The notes beneath the pieces were generated by a model, which ran no database searches, was not told the origin of the DNA, and saw nothing but the letters and a program-made list of their open reading frames with translations. Position numbers and translations under genes: made by a program. From CF-118 sp035689345 (lineage in GTDB: Bacteria > Chloroflexota > Dormibacteria > Dormibacterales > Dormibacteraceae): DNA of 63,002 nt. The stretch's first letter is position 1. The number at the start of each line of letters is the position of its first letter. Positions 32,644 to 41,387 of this stretch are shown here, one piece after another. The stretch lies in the NCBI GenBank assembly GCA_035689345.1, contig DASSLR010000072.1, forward strand, positions 1 through 63,002, given 5' to 3'.

Positions 32644-33572
32644 GCGACCTCTTCTTCCTCACGTGCGACCTGGCGCACGGTGGGCCGCTTGCGCATGTTG
32701 GTCAGCACGATGCCGGCGAGGATGACGATCATGCCGACAACGATCGGCAGGGTCAGCGACTCGTCCAACAGCACGATGCCCCAGAACACCGCTGTGATCG
32801 GGACGATGAACGTGACGCCGGTGGCGCGGACGGGTCCGAGCGTGTTCATCGTGTAGTAGTAGAGCAAGTACGCAACCCCGCTGCCGAGGGCGCCGAGCGC
32901 GAGCACCGCGCCCATGGACACGAATGTCAGGTGCACCTGGGGCAGGAAGGGCGCAGCCAGCGGAAACGCAATGACGGACGACCCGACCAGCTGACCGAGG
33001 CTCTGCTGGAAGACGTCCATGCCCCGCAAGCGAGCGCGCTGGTACAGGGCGCTGACCGCATACGACATCGACGCCACCACCACCGCCAGCGCCCCGAACA
33101 CATTGCCCGAGAGCCCGTGCTCGGAGATGTCGGGGATGACGAGAATGACCACCCCGACGATGCCGAGAAGAACACCGGCGTAGTTGAGAGCCGTGGGCCG
33201 CTCGGCCGGAATCACAAAGAAGATGAAGAGAGCGGTCCAGAACGGCGTCGTGGCGTTGAGGATGCTGGCGAGCCCGCTGGAGATCGACTGCTCTCCCCAC
33301 GCGATGGCGGTCCACGGTATGACCGCGTTGGTGACGCCCATGATCACGAAGTGGACGGCACGCTCACGCCAGCTCCCGCCGAACAGCGCCCTGCGCGACA
33401 GCCACATGATGAGGGCCAGGGCGGCCGCCCCGGATGCGGAGCGGACGAAGACGAGCACTGTCGGGCTCATGTCCTGCACGCCGAGCTTGAAGAACAAGAA
33501 GGACATGCCCCAGATCAGGCCGAGGCCGACGAACGCGAGGTAGGGCAGCAGACCCCGCTGGGATTCAGACAC
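32640..33572 (-). CDS. EamA/DMT family transporter
   Basis: 310 residues, ten hydrophobic helices arranged as two EamA repeats; LIWGMSFLFFKLGV starts repeat 1 and LGPVRATGVTFIVPITAVFWGIVLLDE lies in repeat 2. Exporter of amino acids or related metabolites in known members; its coupling with a threonine dehydratase suggests amino-acid export. Overlaps dtd by 8 bp. Confidence 0.9.
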   Translation of the reverse strand: MSESQRGLLPYLAFVGLGLIWGMSFLFFKLGVQDMSPTVLVFVRSASGAAALALIMWLSRRALFGGSWRERAVHFVIMGVTNAVIPWTAIAWGEQSISSGLASILNATTPFWTALFIFFVIPAERPTALNYAGVLLGIVGVVILVIPDISEHGLSGNVFGALAVVVASMSYAVSALYQRARLRGMDVFQQSLGQLVGSSVIAFPLAAPFLPQVHLTFVSMGAVLALGALGSGVAYLLYYYTMNTLGPVRATGVTFIVPITAVFWGIVLLDESLTLPIVVGMIVILAGIVLTNMRKRPTVRQVAREEEEVA

Positions 33573-34032
33573 GCGTGGGCCAGTCGTCGGACGAAAGCAC
33601 CAGCGTCACTGGGCCATCGTTCTCGATGCTGACCCTCATGACAGCTCCAAAGCTTCCTGTCTGGGTCCCTATTCCGCGCTCGCGAAAACGCGAGACGAAT
33701 GCCTGATACAGGTCTTCGGCGCGTTTCGGATCACCCGCTCCGAGCAGGCTCGGCCGCCGGCCCCGGCTCATGTCGGCGAACAGCGTGAACTGGGACACGA
33801 TCAGGGCCTCGCCACTCACGTCGATCAGGCTCAGGTTCATCCGTCCGGCCTCGTCGGCGAATATCCGAAGGTCGATGAGCTTGTCGGCCATGCGCCGCAC
33901 GATGGCCTCGTCGTCCTCAGGTCCCGCGCCCACCAACAACACCAGGCCTGGCCCGATGGCTGCAACCTTGCTAGCGCCGTCGTCCTCCCAGCTCACGGAG
34001 CCGGAGGCTGCGCGCTGCGCGACTATTCGCAC
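33565..34032 (-). CDS. dtd: D-aminoacyl-tRNA deacylase
   Basis: 155 residues. The active-site SQFTLFADMSRGRRPS and the cross-subunit motif NDGPVTLVLSS (Gly-cisPro equivalent) are intact. It clears D-amino acids and glycine mischarged on tRNA. It lies 6 bp behind accA and is likely in the same transcript. Confidence 0.95.
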   Translation of the reverse strand: MRIVAQRAASGSVSWEDDGASKVAAIGPGLVLLVGAGPEDDEAIVRRMADKLIDLRIFADEAGRMNLSLIDVSGEALIVSQFTLFADMSRGRRPSLLGAGDPKRAEDLYQAFVSRFRERGIGTQTGSFGAVMRVSIENDGPVTLVLSSDDWPTRV

Positions 34033-34038
34033 CCGCGC

Positions 34039-34863
34039 CTAGTTGACTTTCGGGCCGAAGTCCGGCTCCGCCTTGATCAGCGAGTCGATGTAGCGAAAGC
34101 GTTCGTAGCGATGCTGCAGAAGCTCGTCGGTCGGCATGTCGAGCAGCGGCGACATGTGCCTGTGCAGCGCGCCATCGAGCGCCGACGCTGCGGCGGCGTA
34201 GTCGGAGCGGGCGCTGCCTTCGGGTTCACGCACCACCTCTTCGACGACGCCCATCGCGAGAATCTCGCGCGAGGTGAGCTGCAGCTGCTCCGCCGCCTCG
34301 ACCTTGCGCGAGTTGTCGCGCCACACGATCGACGCGGCCGCCTCCGGCGAGGCGACGGAGTAGATCGAGTACTCGAGCATGATCACGCGGTCGGCCACGC
34401 CCATGCCGAGCGCGCCACCGCTCCCGCCTTCGCCGATGACCGCGGCCACTATCGGCACCGGGACGCGGAACCACTCCATGATCGCGCTGGCGATCGCCGA
34501 CGCGATGCCACGTTCCTCGGCGCCCGCGCCCGGATACGCGCCCGGCGTGTCGATCAGCGAGATGATCGGAAACCCGAACTTGGCCGCGTGATGCGCCAGC
34601 CGAATGGCCTTGCGGTAGCCCTCCGGATGCATCATCCCCCAGTTCCGCTCGACCCGCTCCTTGAGCGAGCGACCCTTCTGGTGGCCGAGGAACATCGTCG
34701 TCCGGCCGCGCCACGTGCCCACGCCGCCTACCAGTGCGGGGTCATCGGCGGACAGCCGGTCGCCGTGCAGCTCGATGAAATCGGGCGCCAGGCGCTGGAT
34801 GTAGTCGAGCGAGTACGGCCTGTCCGGGTGGCGCGCCAGCTCGACGACGTCCCAGACGCTCAC
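34039..34863 (-). CDS. accA: Acetyl-CoA carboxylase carboxyltransferase, alpha subunit
   Basis: 274 residues from GTG 34863. DFIELHGDRLSADDPALVGG, FLGHQKGR, IDTPGAYPGAGAEERG and IGEGGSGGALGMGVAD are the AccA signatures for carboxybiotin and acetyl-CoA binding. With AccD it transfers CO2 to acetyl-CoA to make malonyl-CoA. GTGA overlap with accD. accB/accC are not in the window. Confidence 0.95.
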   Translation of the reverse strand: MSVWDVVELARHPDRPYSLDYIQRLAPDFIELHGDRLSADDPALVGGVGTWRGRTTMFLGHQKGRSLKERVERNWGMMHPEGYRKAIRLAHHAAKFGFPIISLIDTPGAYPGAGAEERGIASAIASAIMEWFRVPVPIVAAVIGEGGSGGALGMGVADRVIMLEYSIYSVASPEAAASIVWRDNSRKVEAAEQLQLTSREILAMGVVEEVVREPEGSARSDYAAAASALDGALHRHMSPLLDMPTDELLQHRYERFRYIDSLIKAEPDFGPKVN

Positions 34864-35693
34864 CTCGAGTAGAGCTCCAGAAGGTGCGCCAGAAGCGGGC
34901 GCAGCTCGGTGCGCGAGGCGACGAGATCGACCTGCCCGTGGGCCAGCTGGAAGTCGGCGCTCTGGAACCCTGGCGGCAGGTCGGCGTACGTGGCCTGCTT
35001 GATCACGCGAGGGCCCGTGAACCCGATGGCGGCGCCCGGCTCGGCGATGTTGATGTCGGCGAGCAGCGCCAGCGAGGCCGCCGTGCCGCCGAAAGTCGGG
35101 TCGGTCAGCACAGAAAAGTACGGCACGCGAGCCCTGTGCAGCGCGCCGACGGCCGCGTTGACCTTCGCCATCTGCATGAGGGCGAGCACGCCCTCCTGCA
35201 TGCGCGCGCCGCCGGAAGCGGACACCAGGACGTACGGCACACCCGCGGACACGGCCTGCTCCATTCCGCGGGCGAGGCGCTCGCCGGCGACGATCGAAAG
35301 CGTGCCGCCCACGAAGCCGAAGTCGAAGGCGGCGAGCCATATCGGCCGGCCGTTGAGCGTGCAGGTGCCCGTGCGCACGGATTCGTTCAGGCCCTCGGAC
35401 AGCAGCTCATCGACCACTTCCTCGTACCGCTTGGGCACCGTCCAGCTCAGCAGGTCGTGCGAGCGGATCTGAGCCCAGCGCTCCTCGAAGCTTCCCTCGT
35501 CGGCGATGATCGGTATCCACACGTCAGCGCCGAGGCGGAAGTGATGGCCGCATTCGCAGACGTAGTTCTGCAGGCGCAGCCTGTCGAGTTCGAGCCCGAC
35601 GCCGCAGCCGGGACAGTTCGTGGGCAGCAGGATCTCGGGCAGCGGACCGCCCGCGATCGGGACGCCGGCGCTCTGCCGGTCGATGACCGCCAT
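34860..35693 (-). CDS. accD: Acetyl-CoA carboxylase carboxyltransferase, beta subunit
   Basis: 277 residues. N-terminal zinc ribbon CPGCGVGL...VCECGHHF (about 27-51), then crotonase-like CT domain with SASGGARMQEG, DPTFGGTAASLALL and IGFTGPRVIKQ. Forms the alpha2-beta2 carboxyltransferase with the product of the overlapping accA. Follows fabG by 2 bp. Confidence 0.95.
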   Translation of the reverse strand: MAVIDRQSAGVPIAGGPLPEILLPTNCPGCGVGLELDRLRLQNYVCECGHHFRLGADVWIPIIADEGSFEERWAQIRSHDLLSWTVPKRYEEVVDELLSEGLNESVRTGTCTLNGRPIWLAAFDFGFVGGTLSIVAGERLARGMEQAVSAGVPYVLVSASGGARMQEGVLALMQMAKVNAAVGALHRARVPYFSVLTDPTFGGTAASLALLADINIAEPGAAIGFTGPRVIKQATYADLPPGFQSADFQLAHGQVDLVASRTELRPLLAHLLELYSR

Positions 35694-35695
35694 TA

Positions 35696-36427
35696 CTACA
35701 GCGAAAGGCCTCCGTCCACCGCCAGCACCTGGCCCGTGATGAATCCTGCGCGCTCCGAGCAGAGGAACGCCACCGCCGCGGCCACCTCGTCGGCTGTGCC
35801 CTCGCGCTTGATCGGCGTCATCTTCACCATCTCGGCCACCATCTCATCGGTCAGCGCGCCGGAGGTGAGCTCGGTGCGCACGTAGCCCGGCGCCACGGCG
35901 TTGCAGGTGATGTTGCGCGATCCGTACTCGCGCGCCACCGACTTCGTGAAGCCGATGAGTCCCGCTTTGGCGGCGGCGTAGTTGGCCTGCCCCGCGTTGC
36001 CCGTGATGCCGACGATCGACGAGATGTTCACGATGCGGCCCCAGCGCGCGCGCATCATGCCCGACATGATCGCCGCGCGCGTGGTCGCAAAGACCGACAT
36101 GAGGTCTGTGCGAATGAGCTCTTCCCAGTCCGGCGGCGACATCTGGATCAGCAGCTTGTCGCGCACGGCGCCGGCGTTGTTGACGAGCACGTCCACGCGG
36201 CCGATGGCCTTGACCATCGCCTCCACCTGCGCCGGATCGCCGACGTCAGCCTGGTGGGCGGTCGCCCCTTCGAGCGACGCTGCCGTCTCTTCGGCTGCGG
36301 ACTTGTCGCTGCGGTAGTTCACGACGACCTTCGCGCCCATTCCCGCGAGCGCGGTGCTGATCGCGCGCCCGATGCCCTTGCCGCCGCCCGTCACCAGGGC
36401 GGTCTTGCCTTGTAGGTCCAGGCTCAC
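35696..36427 (-). CDS. fabG: 3-oxoacyl-ACP reductase
   Basis: 243 residues from GTG 36427 (4 bp after fabD). NADPH motif TGGGKGIGRAI, NNAGAVRDKL, catalytic Ser in NISSIVGITGNAGQ and YAAAKAGLIGFTKS (Y-x3-K) are all present. It performs the first reduction in each elongation round of type II fatty-acid synthesis. Its place in the fab operon decides FabG over generic SDR. Confidence 0.94.
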   Translation of the reverse strand: MSLDLQGKTALVTGGGKGIGRAISTALAGMGAKVVVNYRSDKSAAEETAASLEGATAHQADVGDPAQVEAMVKAIGRVDVLVNNAGAVRDKLLIQMSPPDWEELIRTDLMSVFATTRAAIMSGMMRARWGRIVNISSIVGITGNAGQANYAAAKAGLIGFTKSVAREYGSRNITCNAVAPGYVRTELTSGALTDEMVAEMVKMTPIKREGTADEVAAAVAFLCSERAGFITGQVLAVDGGLSL

Positions 36428-36431
36428 CAGG

Positions 36432-37379
36432 TCATGCCGTGGCGGGGTCCGCGAACTCCACGAAGAGCTCGTCGGCGTTCCAGGTGTCGACGCCGGGGAT
36501 GTGCTTGGCGGCAAGGCTGGCCAGCACCCGACCGGGCCCGAGCTCCACCACGGTGCGGACCTCCATCGCCTTCATCGAGACCATCGTCCGGGCCCAGTCC
36601 ACCTGGCGGAGCATCTGCAGGCGCAGCTCATCCTGCAGAGCGGCCACCGTGCGCATGGCCTCGCCCGAGGCGTTGGCCAGGATCGGGATCGCCGGCGCCT
36701 TGAACTGCAGCCGGTCGACGGCCTGGCGGAACGCCGTCGCGGCCTTCTCCATGAGCGGCGTGTGCGCCGGGAGCGGGATGGTGAGGATGAGCGCGCGCCG
36801 TGCGCCGGCCTCGAGCGCCAGGCGCTCGGCCTCCTGCACGGCCGGTATCTGGCCCGAAAGCACGAACTGCACGTCGGCGTTGCGGTTGGCGAACCACAGC
36901 TTCCCCTTCGCGGAGGCCTGCTCGCGGATGGATTCAACCTGGGCTTCTTCGAGGCCGACGATGGCGATCATGCCGCCGGTGTGCTCGTCGGCGGCCTGGG
37001 CCATCACGCGGCCGCGCTCCTTGACGAGCAGCAAAGCCGTCTCCCACGGAATCGCGCCGGCCGCGGCGAGGGCGGCGATCTCACCCAGGCTGTGGCCCGC
37101 GGTGACCTGCACGTTCTCGAACCCGTAGCTCTCGCGCCACACCTCGTAGGCGGCCCAGCACACGGTCATGACGCACGGCTGGATCACCTCCGTGCGATTC
37201 AACTCCTCGAGCGGGCCGTCGAAGCAGAGCCTTCGCACCGGCATGTCGAGCACCTCCTCGGCGCGCTCGAACGCCCGCCGCGCGGCGGGGTAGCGGTCGT
37301 ACAGGCTCTTGCCCATGCCCGGCTTCTGCACGCCCTGGCCCGGGAAAAGAAGCGCGATCGGTCCCTTGAGACTTATCAC
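36432..37379 (-). CDS. fabD: Malonyl-CoA:ACP transacylase
   Basis: 315 residues. LLFPGQGVQKPGMGKSL opens the acyltransferase; the nucleophile is in TAGHSLGEIAALAAAG (GHSLGE), the arginine in KERGRVMAQA and the histidine in PLPAHTPLM. It loads malonate on ACP for FabH and FabF. 7 bp behind fabH. Confidence 0.95.
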   Translation of the reverse strand: MISLKGPIALLFPGQGVQKPGMGKSLYDRYPAARRAFERAEEVLDMPVRRLCFDGPLEELNRTEVIQPCVMTVCWAAYEVWRESYGFENVQVTAGHSLGEIAALAAAGAIPWETALLLVKERGRVMAQAADEHTGGMIAIVGLEEAQVESIREQASAKGKLWFANRNADVQFVLSGQIPAVQEAERLALEAGARRALILTIPLPAHTPLMEKAATAFRQAVDRLQFKAPAIPILANASGEAMRTVAALQDELRLQMLRQVDWARTMVSMKAMEVRTVVELGPGRVLASLAAKHIPGVDTWNADELFVEFADPATA

Positions 37380-37386
37380 CAGACCA

Positions 37387-38424
37387 TCACGCCCACTTCA
37401 GGAGCGTGGCTCCCCACGTGAGGCCGGAGCCAAAACCGGCCAGCAGGATGTGGTCGCCGCTGTGCACGCGGCCGTGGCGGATCGCGTCCTCGAGCGCGAG
37501 CGGAATCGAGGCGCTCGAGGTGTTGCCGTACTTGTCGATGTTGATGGCGACGCGCTCGAGCGGCAGGCCGATGCGCCGCGCGGCGGCGTCGATGATCCGG
37601 AAGTTCGCCTGGTGCGGGACCCACAGGTCGATCTCGTCCATCGAGATGCCAGCGGCGGCGGTCACCTCCAGCGCCTGGCGGATGAAGATGTCGACCGCGA
37701 ACTTGAAAACGTCGGGACCGCGCATGTCGATGATCGGGCTTGGCTCCTTGGCGGCGTACGCACCCAGCTGGATGTTGCCGCAGGTCACCTGCTCGTAGCC
37801 GCGGCCGTCGCTGCCGAGACACCACGACAGGAAACCCGCGCCCTCTGGCGCCGGCGTGAGCACGGCCGCGCCCGCTCCATCACCGAAGATGACGGCGGTG
37901 CCGCGGTTCGAGTAATCGAGCATGCGCGAGAGCACCTCGGCGCCGATGACCAGCACCTTGTCCGCGCGCTCACTGGCGATGAACGAGTCGGCCGTGGAGA
38001 GTCCGTACATGAAGCTCGTGCACGCAGCCAGGAGGTCCCAGGCCACCGCGCCGGGCGCGTCGAGCTCGTCCTGGATGCGGCACGCGATGGACGGGAACGG
38101 CCCGTCCGGCGAAGACGTGCCGACCAGGATCATGTCGAGGTCGCTCGCCTTCAGGCCGGCGTTGTCCAGGGCGGACCGCGCCGCCCGCGTCGCCAGCTCG
38201 AGCGTCGTCGTCCCGGGCTCGGCGAAATGGCGCGTGCGGATTCCCGTGCGCTCGGTGATCCACTTGTCCGAGGTCTCCATCACCTTCTCGAGATCGAAGT
38301 TGGTGACTACCTTGTCCGGTGCGTAGACGCCCATGCCCGCGATGGCGCTGCGCCGGCCGGTCGTCTTGAACGACCGGAGCGGGACGGCGTCGGACCGTGC
38401 CTTGTAGGCGGTGGTGATGGCCAT
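37387..38424 (-). CDS. fabH: 3-oxoacyl-ACP synthase III
   Basis: 345 residues. Cysteine nucleophile in LLAACTSFMYGLSTAD (about 132), histidine in WVPHQANFRIID (about 265) and asparagine in YGNTSSASIPLAL (about 295). It starts fatty-acid chains from acyl-CoA plus malonyl-ACP. The N-terminus has an extra ~20 residues before RRSAIAGMGVYAP. 5 bp behind acpP. Confidence 0.95.
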   Translation of the reverse strand: MAITTAYKARSDAVPLRSFKTTGRRSAIAGMGVYAPDKVVTNFDLEKVMETSDKWITERTGIRTRHFAEPGTTTLELATRAARSALDNAGLKASDLDMILVGTSSPDGPFPSIACRIQDELDAPGAVAWDLLAACTSFMYGLSTADSFIASERADKVLVIGAEVLSRMLDYSNRGTAVIFGDGAGAAVLTPAPEGAGFLSWCLGSDGRGYEQVTCGNIQLGAYAAKEPSPIIDMRGPDVFKFAVDIFIRQALEVTAAAGISMDEIDLWVPHQANFRIIDAAARRIGLPLERVAINIDKYGNTSSASIPLALEDAIRHGRVHSGDHILLAGFGSGLTWGATLLKWA

Positions 38425-38429
38425 CGCGC

Positions 38430-38687
38430 TCAGGCCTCCAGCCGCTCGGCCGACTTCTCCTCCAGGTACTTCCAGAGATCCGCGATCACTTTCATCTTCT
38501 CGAGCTCGGATTCGGGGAGCTCGACGTCGTACTTGTCCTCCACGGCGGCGATGAGCTCCACCAGGTCGAGCGAGTCCGCGGCCAGGTCGCGCGCGAAGCT
38601 CTTGTCCATCTGCACCTGGTCGGGGTCGACGCCGAGGATCTCGGCCGCGAGCTCCTGCAGCTCCTTGAATTCGAGTTGGCTTGCCAT
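38430..38687 (-). CDS. acpP: Acyl carrier protein
   Basis: 85 residues from ATG 38687, with a GGAGAG ribosome site just upstream. Acidic four-helix ACP; the phosphopantetheine serine is in DLAADSLDLVELIAA (about residue 40). It is 14 bp after fabF and supplies the shuttle for the operon's enzymes. Confidence 0.95.
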   Translation of the reverse strand: MASQLEFKELQELAAEILGVDPDQVQMDKSFARDLAADSLDLVELIAAVEDKYDVELPESELEKMKVIADLWKYLEEKSAERLEA

Positions 38688-38701
38688 TTCTCTCCTCTCC
38701 G

Positions 38702-39970
38702 TTAGTTGGCTTCCGCAGCCTTCTTGATGACGAGCGTTGCGTTGTGGCCGCCGAACCCGAACGAGTTCGACATGGCCACCTTGACGTCCGCCTTGCGCGC
38801 CTTGTTGGGCACGTAGTCGAGGTCGCAATCGGGGTCTGGCGTTTCGAGGTTGATGGTCGGCGGCAGAAGGCCGCGGTTCATGGCCATGACGCAGGCCGCC
38901 GCCTCTATCGCACCGGCCGCGCCGAGAAGGTGACCGTGCACCGACTTGGTCGAGCTGACCGCCAGCTTGTAGGCGTGGTCGCCGAAGACCGCCTTGATGG
39001 CCTTCGTCTCGGCCACGTCGCCGAGCTTGGTGGACGTGCCGTGCGCGTTGACGTAGCCGATTTCCTCGGGCTTGACGCCACTGGTCTCGAGCGCGCGCTT
39101 CATGGCGCGGCTGGCGCCCTTGCCTTCAGGATGCGGCGCCGTGAAGTGGTACATGTCCGCGCTCGCGCCGTAACCCGCGATCTCCGCGATCACGCGCGCG
39201 CCGCGCCGCTTCGCGTGCTCCATGTCCTCGAGCACGAACATCACCGAGCCTTCGCCCATGACGAAACCGTCGCGGCCGAGGTCGAACGGACGGCAGGCCT
39301 TGTCGGGCTCGTCGTTGCGCTCGCTCGTCGCCTTGATCTGCGTGAACGCGCCGATCGTCAGGGGCGTGATCGCGGCTTCGGCGCCGCCGGCCAGCATGGC
39401 CACGGCGTCACCGCGCTTGATGATCTCGGCCGCCTCGCCGATGCCGTGCGAGCCGGACGCGCAGGCGCTGACGATCGCGAAGTTGGGGCCGCCCGCGTGC
39501 GTGTGGATCGCCACCAGGCCGGCGGCCATGTCCGCGATCATCATCGGCACGGTGAACGGGCTGATGCGCTTCGGCCCGCGCTCCATCAGCGCCGTGTGAC
39601 TCTTCTCGATCTCTTCCAGCCCGCCGATGCCGGAGCTGACGATCACGCCGACCTCGTCGGGATCCATCTGGGCGGGGTCGAGCTGCGCCTGGGCGAGAGC
39701 CTGCTTGGCGGCGGCCAGCGCGAACTGGCAGTACCGCCCGATGTGGCGGGCGGTCTTCCGGTCCATGTACTCCTCGGGGTGGAAGCCCTTGACCTCGGCG
39801 GCGATCTTCGTATCGAAGTTGGTCGTGTCGAAGCGCGTGATCAGGCCGATGCCGGACGAGCCCTCGACCATGTTCGACCACACGGTCTCCTCGTCGTTGC
39901 CGATGGGCGTGATGAAGCCCATGCCGGTGACGGCGACACGCCGGCCGTTGGAATGGTTGTTCATGCTCAA
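38702..39970 (-). CDS. fabF: 3-oxoacyl-ACP synthase II
   Basis: 422 residues. Cysteine in IVSACASGSHGIGEAAE (about 172), histidines in VNAHGTSTKLGD (about 312) and KSVHGHLLGAAGAIEA (about 348), and the GFGGHNATLV C-terminus: a complete KAS II. First gene of the acyl-synthesis run, 88 bp behind the FasR-like regulator, with a perfect palindrome in that gap. Confidence 0.96.
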   Translation of the reverse strand: MSMNNHSNGRRVAVTGMGFITPIGNDEETVWSNMVEGSSGIGLITRFDTTNFDTKIAAEVKGFHPEEYMDRKTARHIGRYCQFALAAAKQALAQAQLDPAQMDPDEVGVIVSSGIGGLEEIEKSHTALMERGPKRISPFTVPMMIADMAAGLVAIHTHAGGPNFAIVSACASGSHGIGEAAEIIKRGDAVAMLAGGAEAAITPLTIGAFTQIKATSERNDEPDKACRPFDLGRDGFVMGEGSVMFVLEDMEHAKRRGARVIAEIAGYGASADMYHFTAPHPEGKGASRAMKRALETSGVKPEEIGYVNAHGTSTKLGDVAETKAIKAVFGDHAYKLAVSSTKSVHGHLLGAAGAIEAAACVMAMNRGLLPPTINLETPDPDCDLDYVPNKARKADVKVAMSNSFGFGGHNATLVIKKAAEAN

Positions 39971-40033
39971 GCCAGCTTACGGACCTCACGGCCAGAAGAC
40001 ATCGGCAGGCTGTGCGAAAAGCCGGCCTGAACT

Positions 40034-40050
40034 TTGGACACGGTGTCCAA
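40034..40050. promoter_or_regulatory. Perfect palindrome before fabF, probable operator
   Basis: TTGGACAC-G-GTGTCCAA, 8-bp arms around one base, 64 bp upstream of the fabF ATG and 9 bp after the regulator's stop. No T-run follows on either strand, so an operator is likelier than a terminator. The FasR-like PucR protein encoded next door is the obvious binder. Confidence 0.6.
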
Positions 40051-40058
40051 GAACGGTA

Positions 40059-41351
40059 CTAGAGGAGCTTGCGCAGACCTATTGCCAGCTGCAGCCGCAG
40101 CCGGGTTGCCGGTTCGTCCAGGTTCTTGCCCAGCAGCTCACGGAGGCGGTCGAGCCGGTACAGCACGGTGTGGCGGTGGAGCTTCAGCTCCGAAGCCGAG
40201 TCCTTGACCGAGCCGCTGGCCAGGTGCGCCTCCAGCGTCTCCATCAGCTGCTGGCGATTGCGCGTGCCGGGGTCGAGCAGCGGGCCGAGGGTCTCCCGGA
40301 CGAACCGCTCCGCCAGCACGGGGTTCTGCAGCATCAGCAGGTAGGGGATGACCTCGTCGTGCCTGTGCACGACGCCGTCCGGGTGCAGCTTGCGCCCGGC
40401 GTCGACCGCCTGCTGGGCTTCGAGGTAGGAACGCGAGACCCCGCGCAAGCCGGTGTGATAGCCGCCGATGCCGGCGCGCACGTGCGCTCGTGGCTTGCCC
40501 GAGCGGCTGATCGCTTCGGTGTTCATCTGCATCACGAAATCCGCGGCGCCGTCGACGGCCCTGGGTGAATCCGCCGGCCACAGGACGACCAACGTCGTCG
40601 GATCGGTGATGTGCGAGATGCCGCCCCGAGGAAGCTCCAGGGCGTTGACGACCTCGGCCAGCGAGTCTCCGCCGCGGGCGCCTTCGCGAGGCCCGATCAT
40701 CAGCGTGCAGACCGTGGCCACGTAACCGACCGCGCCGAGGGGCATGTTGAGCGCGAGCGCCTGCTTCTGCAGCTCGAGCTCCGAGTCGAAGTTGTCGCTG
40801 ATGAGCGCATGGAACAGCCTCGCCCGCGCCCGCGTGCCGCGCTGCATGTGCTGCTCGCGCGCGTGGAGGTAGGTCTTCGTGACCTCGGCGGCCACCTGGT
40901 CGAGTGCCGCGAACACGTAGTTGGCGGTGATCATGAGCGCCTCGGGCGTGACCTCGGGGTGTCCGCGCCACGCGCGGAGGATCGCGTCCCATGCCACTCG
41001 TGCCGCGATGCGGTACGCGGCGAGGATCGGTTCGACGGACTGGCTGCTCCGGGCCTGCAGGATGCCGAGCTGGGCCACCCTCCGAAGCTCCTCCGGCGCC
41101 GCCGGCCGCGCCTCGCGCGCGGTGGCGAGGAACAGGTCGAGCCCGGCCTCGCACGTCTTGGCGATGGCCTCGGGCTGCGGCGGAACTCCGGTGGAGTCGT
41201 CCCACCGGACCACGGCCACGACCGCGCGCGCCATGTGCCGCGCGAGGCCGCCCCGCCGGCGCTCGAGTTCGGCGATCAGCGAATCGGGCAGGCGTGGCGA
41301 GCTGGGCTTTGGAGGCGCCGCCTTCTTGGACGCCGTGGCCAATCGAGCCAT
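40059..41351 (-). CDS. PucR-family regulator, FasR-like
   Basis: 430 residues. Long N-terminal sensor region, a GGDEF-like CdaR domain in the middle (HVRAGIGGYHTGLRGVSRSYLEA), and a C-terminal PucR HTH (ASELKLHRHTVLYRLDRLRELLG). In Streptomyces the PucR-type activator FasR lies directly upstream of fabD-fabH-acpP-fabF and controls it; here the same regulator type precedes fabF-acpP-fabH-fabD. TATAGT (41364-41359, minus strand) is 7 bases before the ATG, which suggests a leaderless mRNA. Confidence 0.88.
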   Translation of the reverse strand: MARLATASKKAAPPKPSSPRLPDSLIAELERRRGGLARHMARAVVAVVRWDDSTGVPPQPEAIAKTCEAGLDLFLATAREARPAAPEELRRVAQLGILQARSSQSVEPILAAYRIAARVAWDAILRAWRGHPEVTPEALMITANYVFAALDQVAAEVTKTYLHAREQHMQRGTRARARLFHALISDNFDSELELQKQALALNMPLGAVGYVATVCTLMIGPREGARGGDSLAEVVNALELPRGGISHITDPTTLVVLWPADSPRAVDGAADFVMQMNTEAISRSGKPRAHVRAGIGGYHTGLRGVSRSYLEAQQAVDAGRKLHPDGVVHRHDEVIPYLLMLQNPVLAERFVRETLGPLLDPGTRNRQQLMETLEAHLASGSVKDSASELKLHRHTVLYRLDRLRELLGKNLDEPATRLRLQLAIGLRKLL

Positions 41352-41358
41352 ACGGGCG

Positions 41359-41364
41359 ACTATA
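41359..41364 (-). promoter_or_regulatory. -10 box of a leaderless transcript (FasR-like gene)
   Basis: TATAGT on the minus strand with 7 bases to ATG 41351 and no ribosome site between. Confidence 0.5.
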
Positions 41365-41387
41365 CCGGGGCGGCGGCGGTTAGGACC

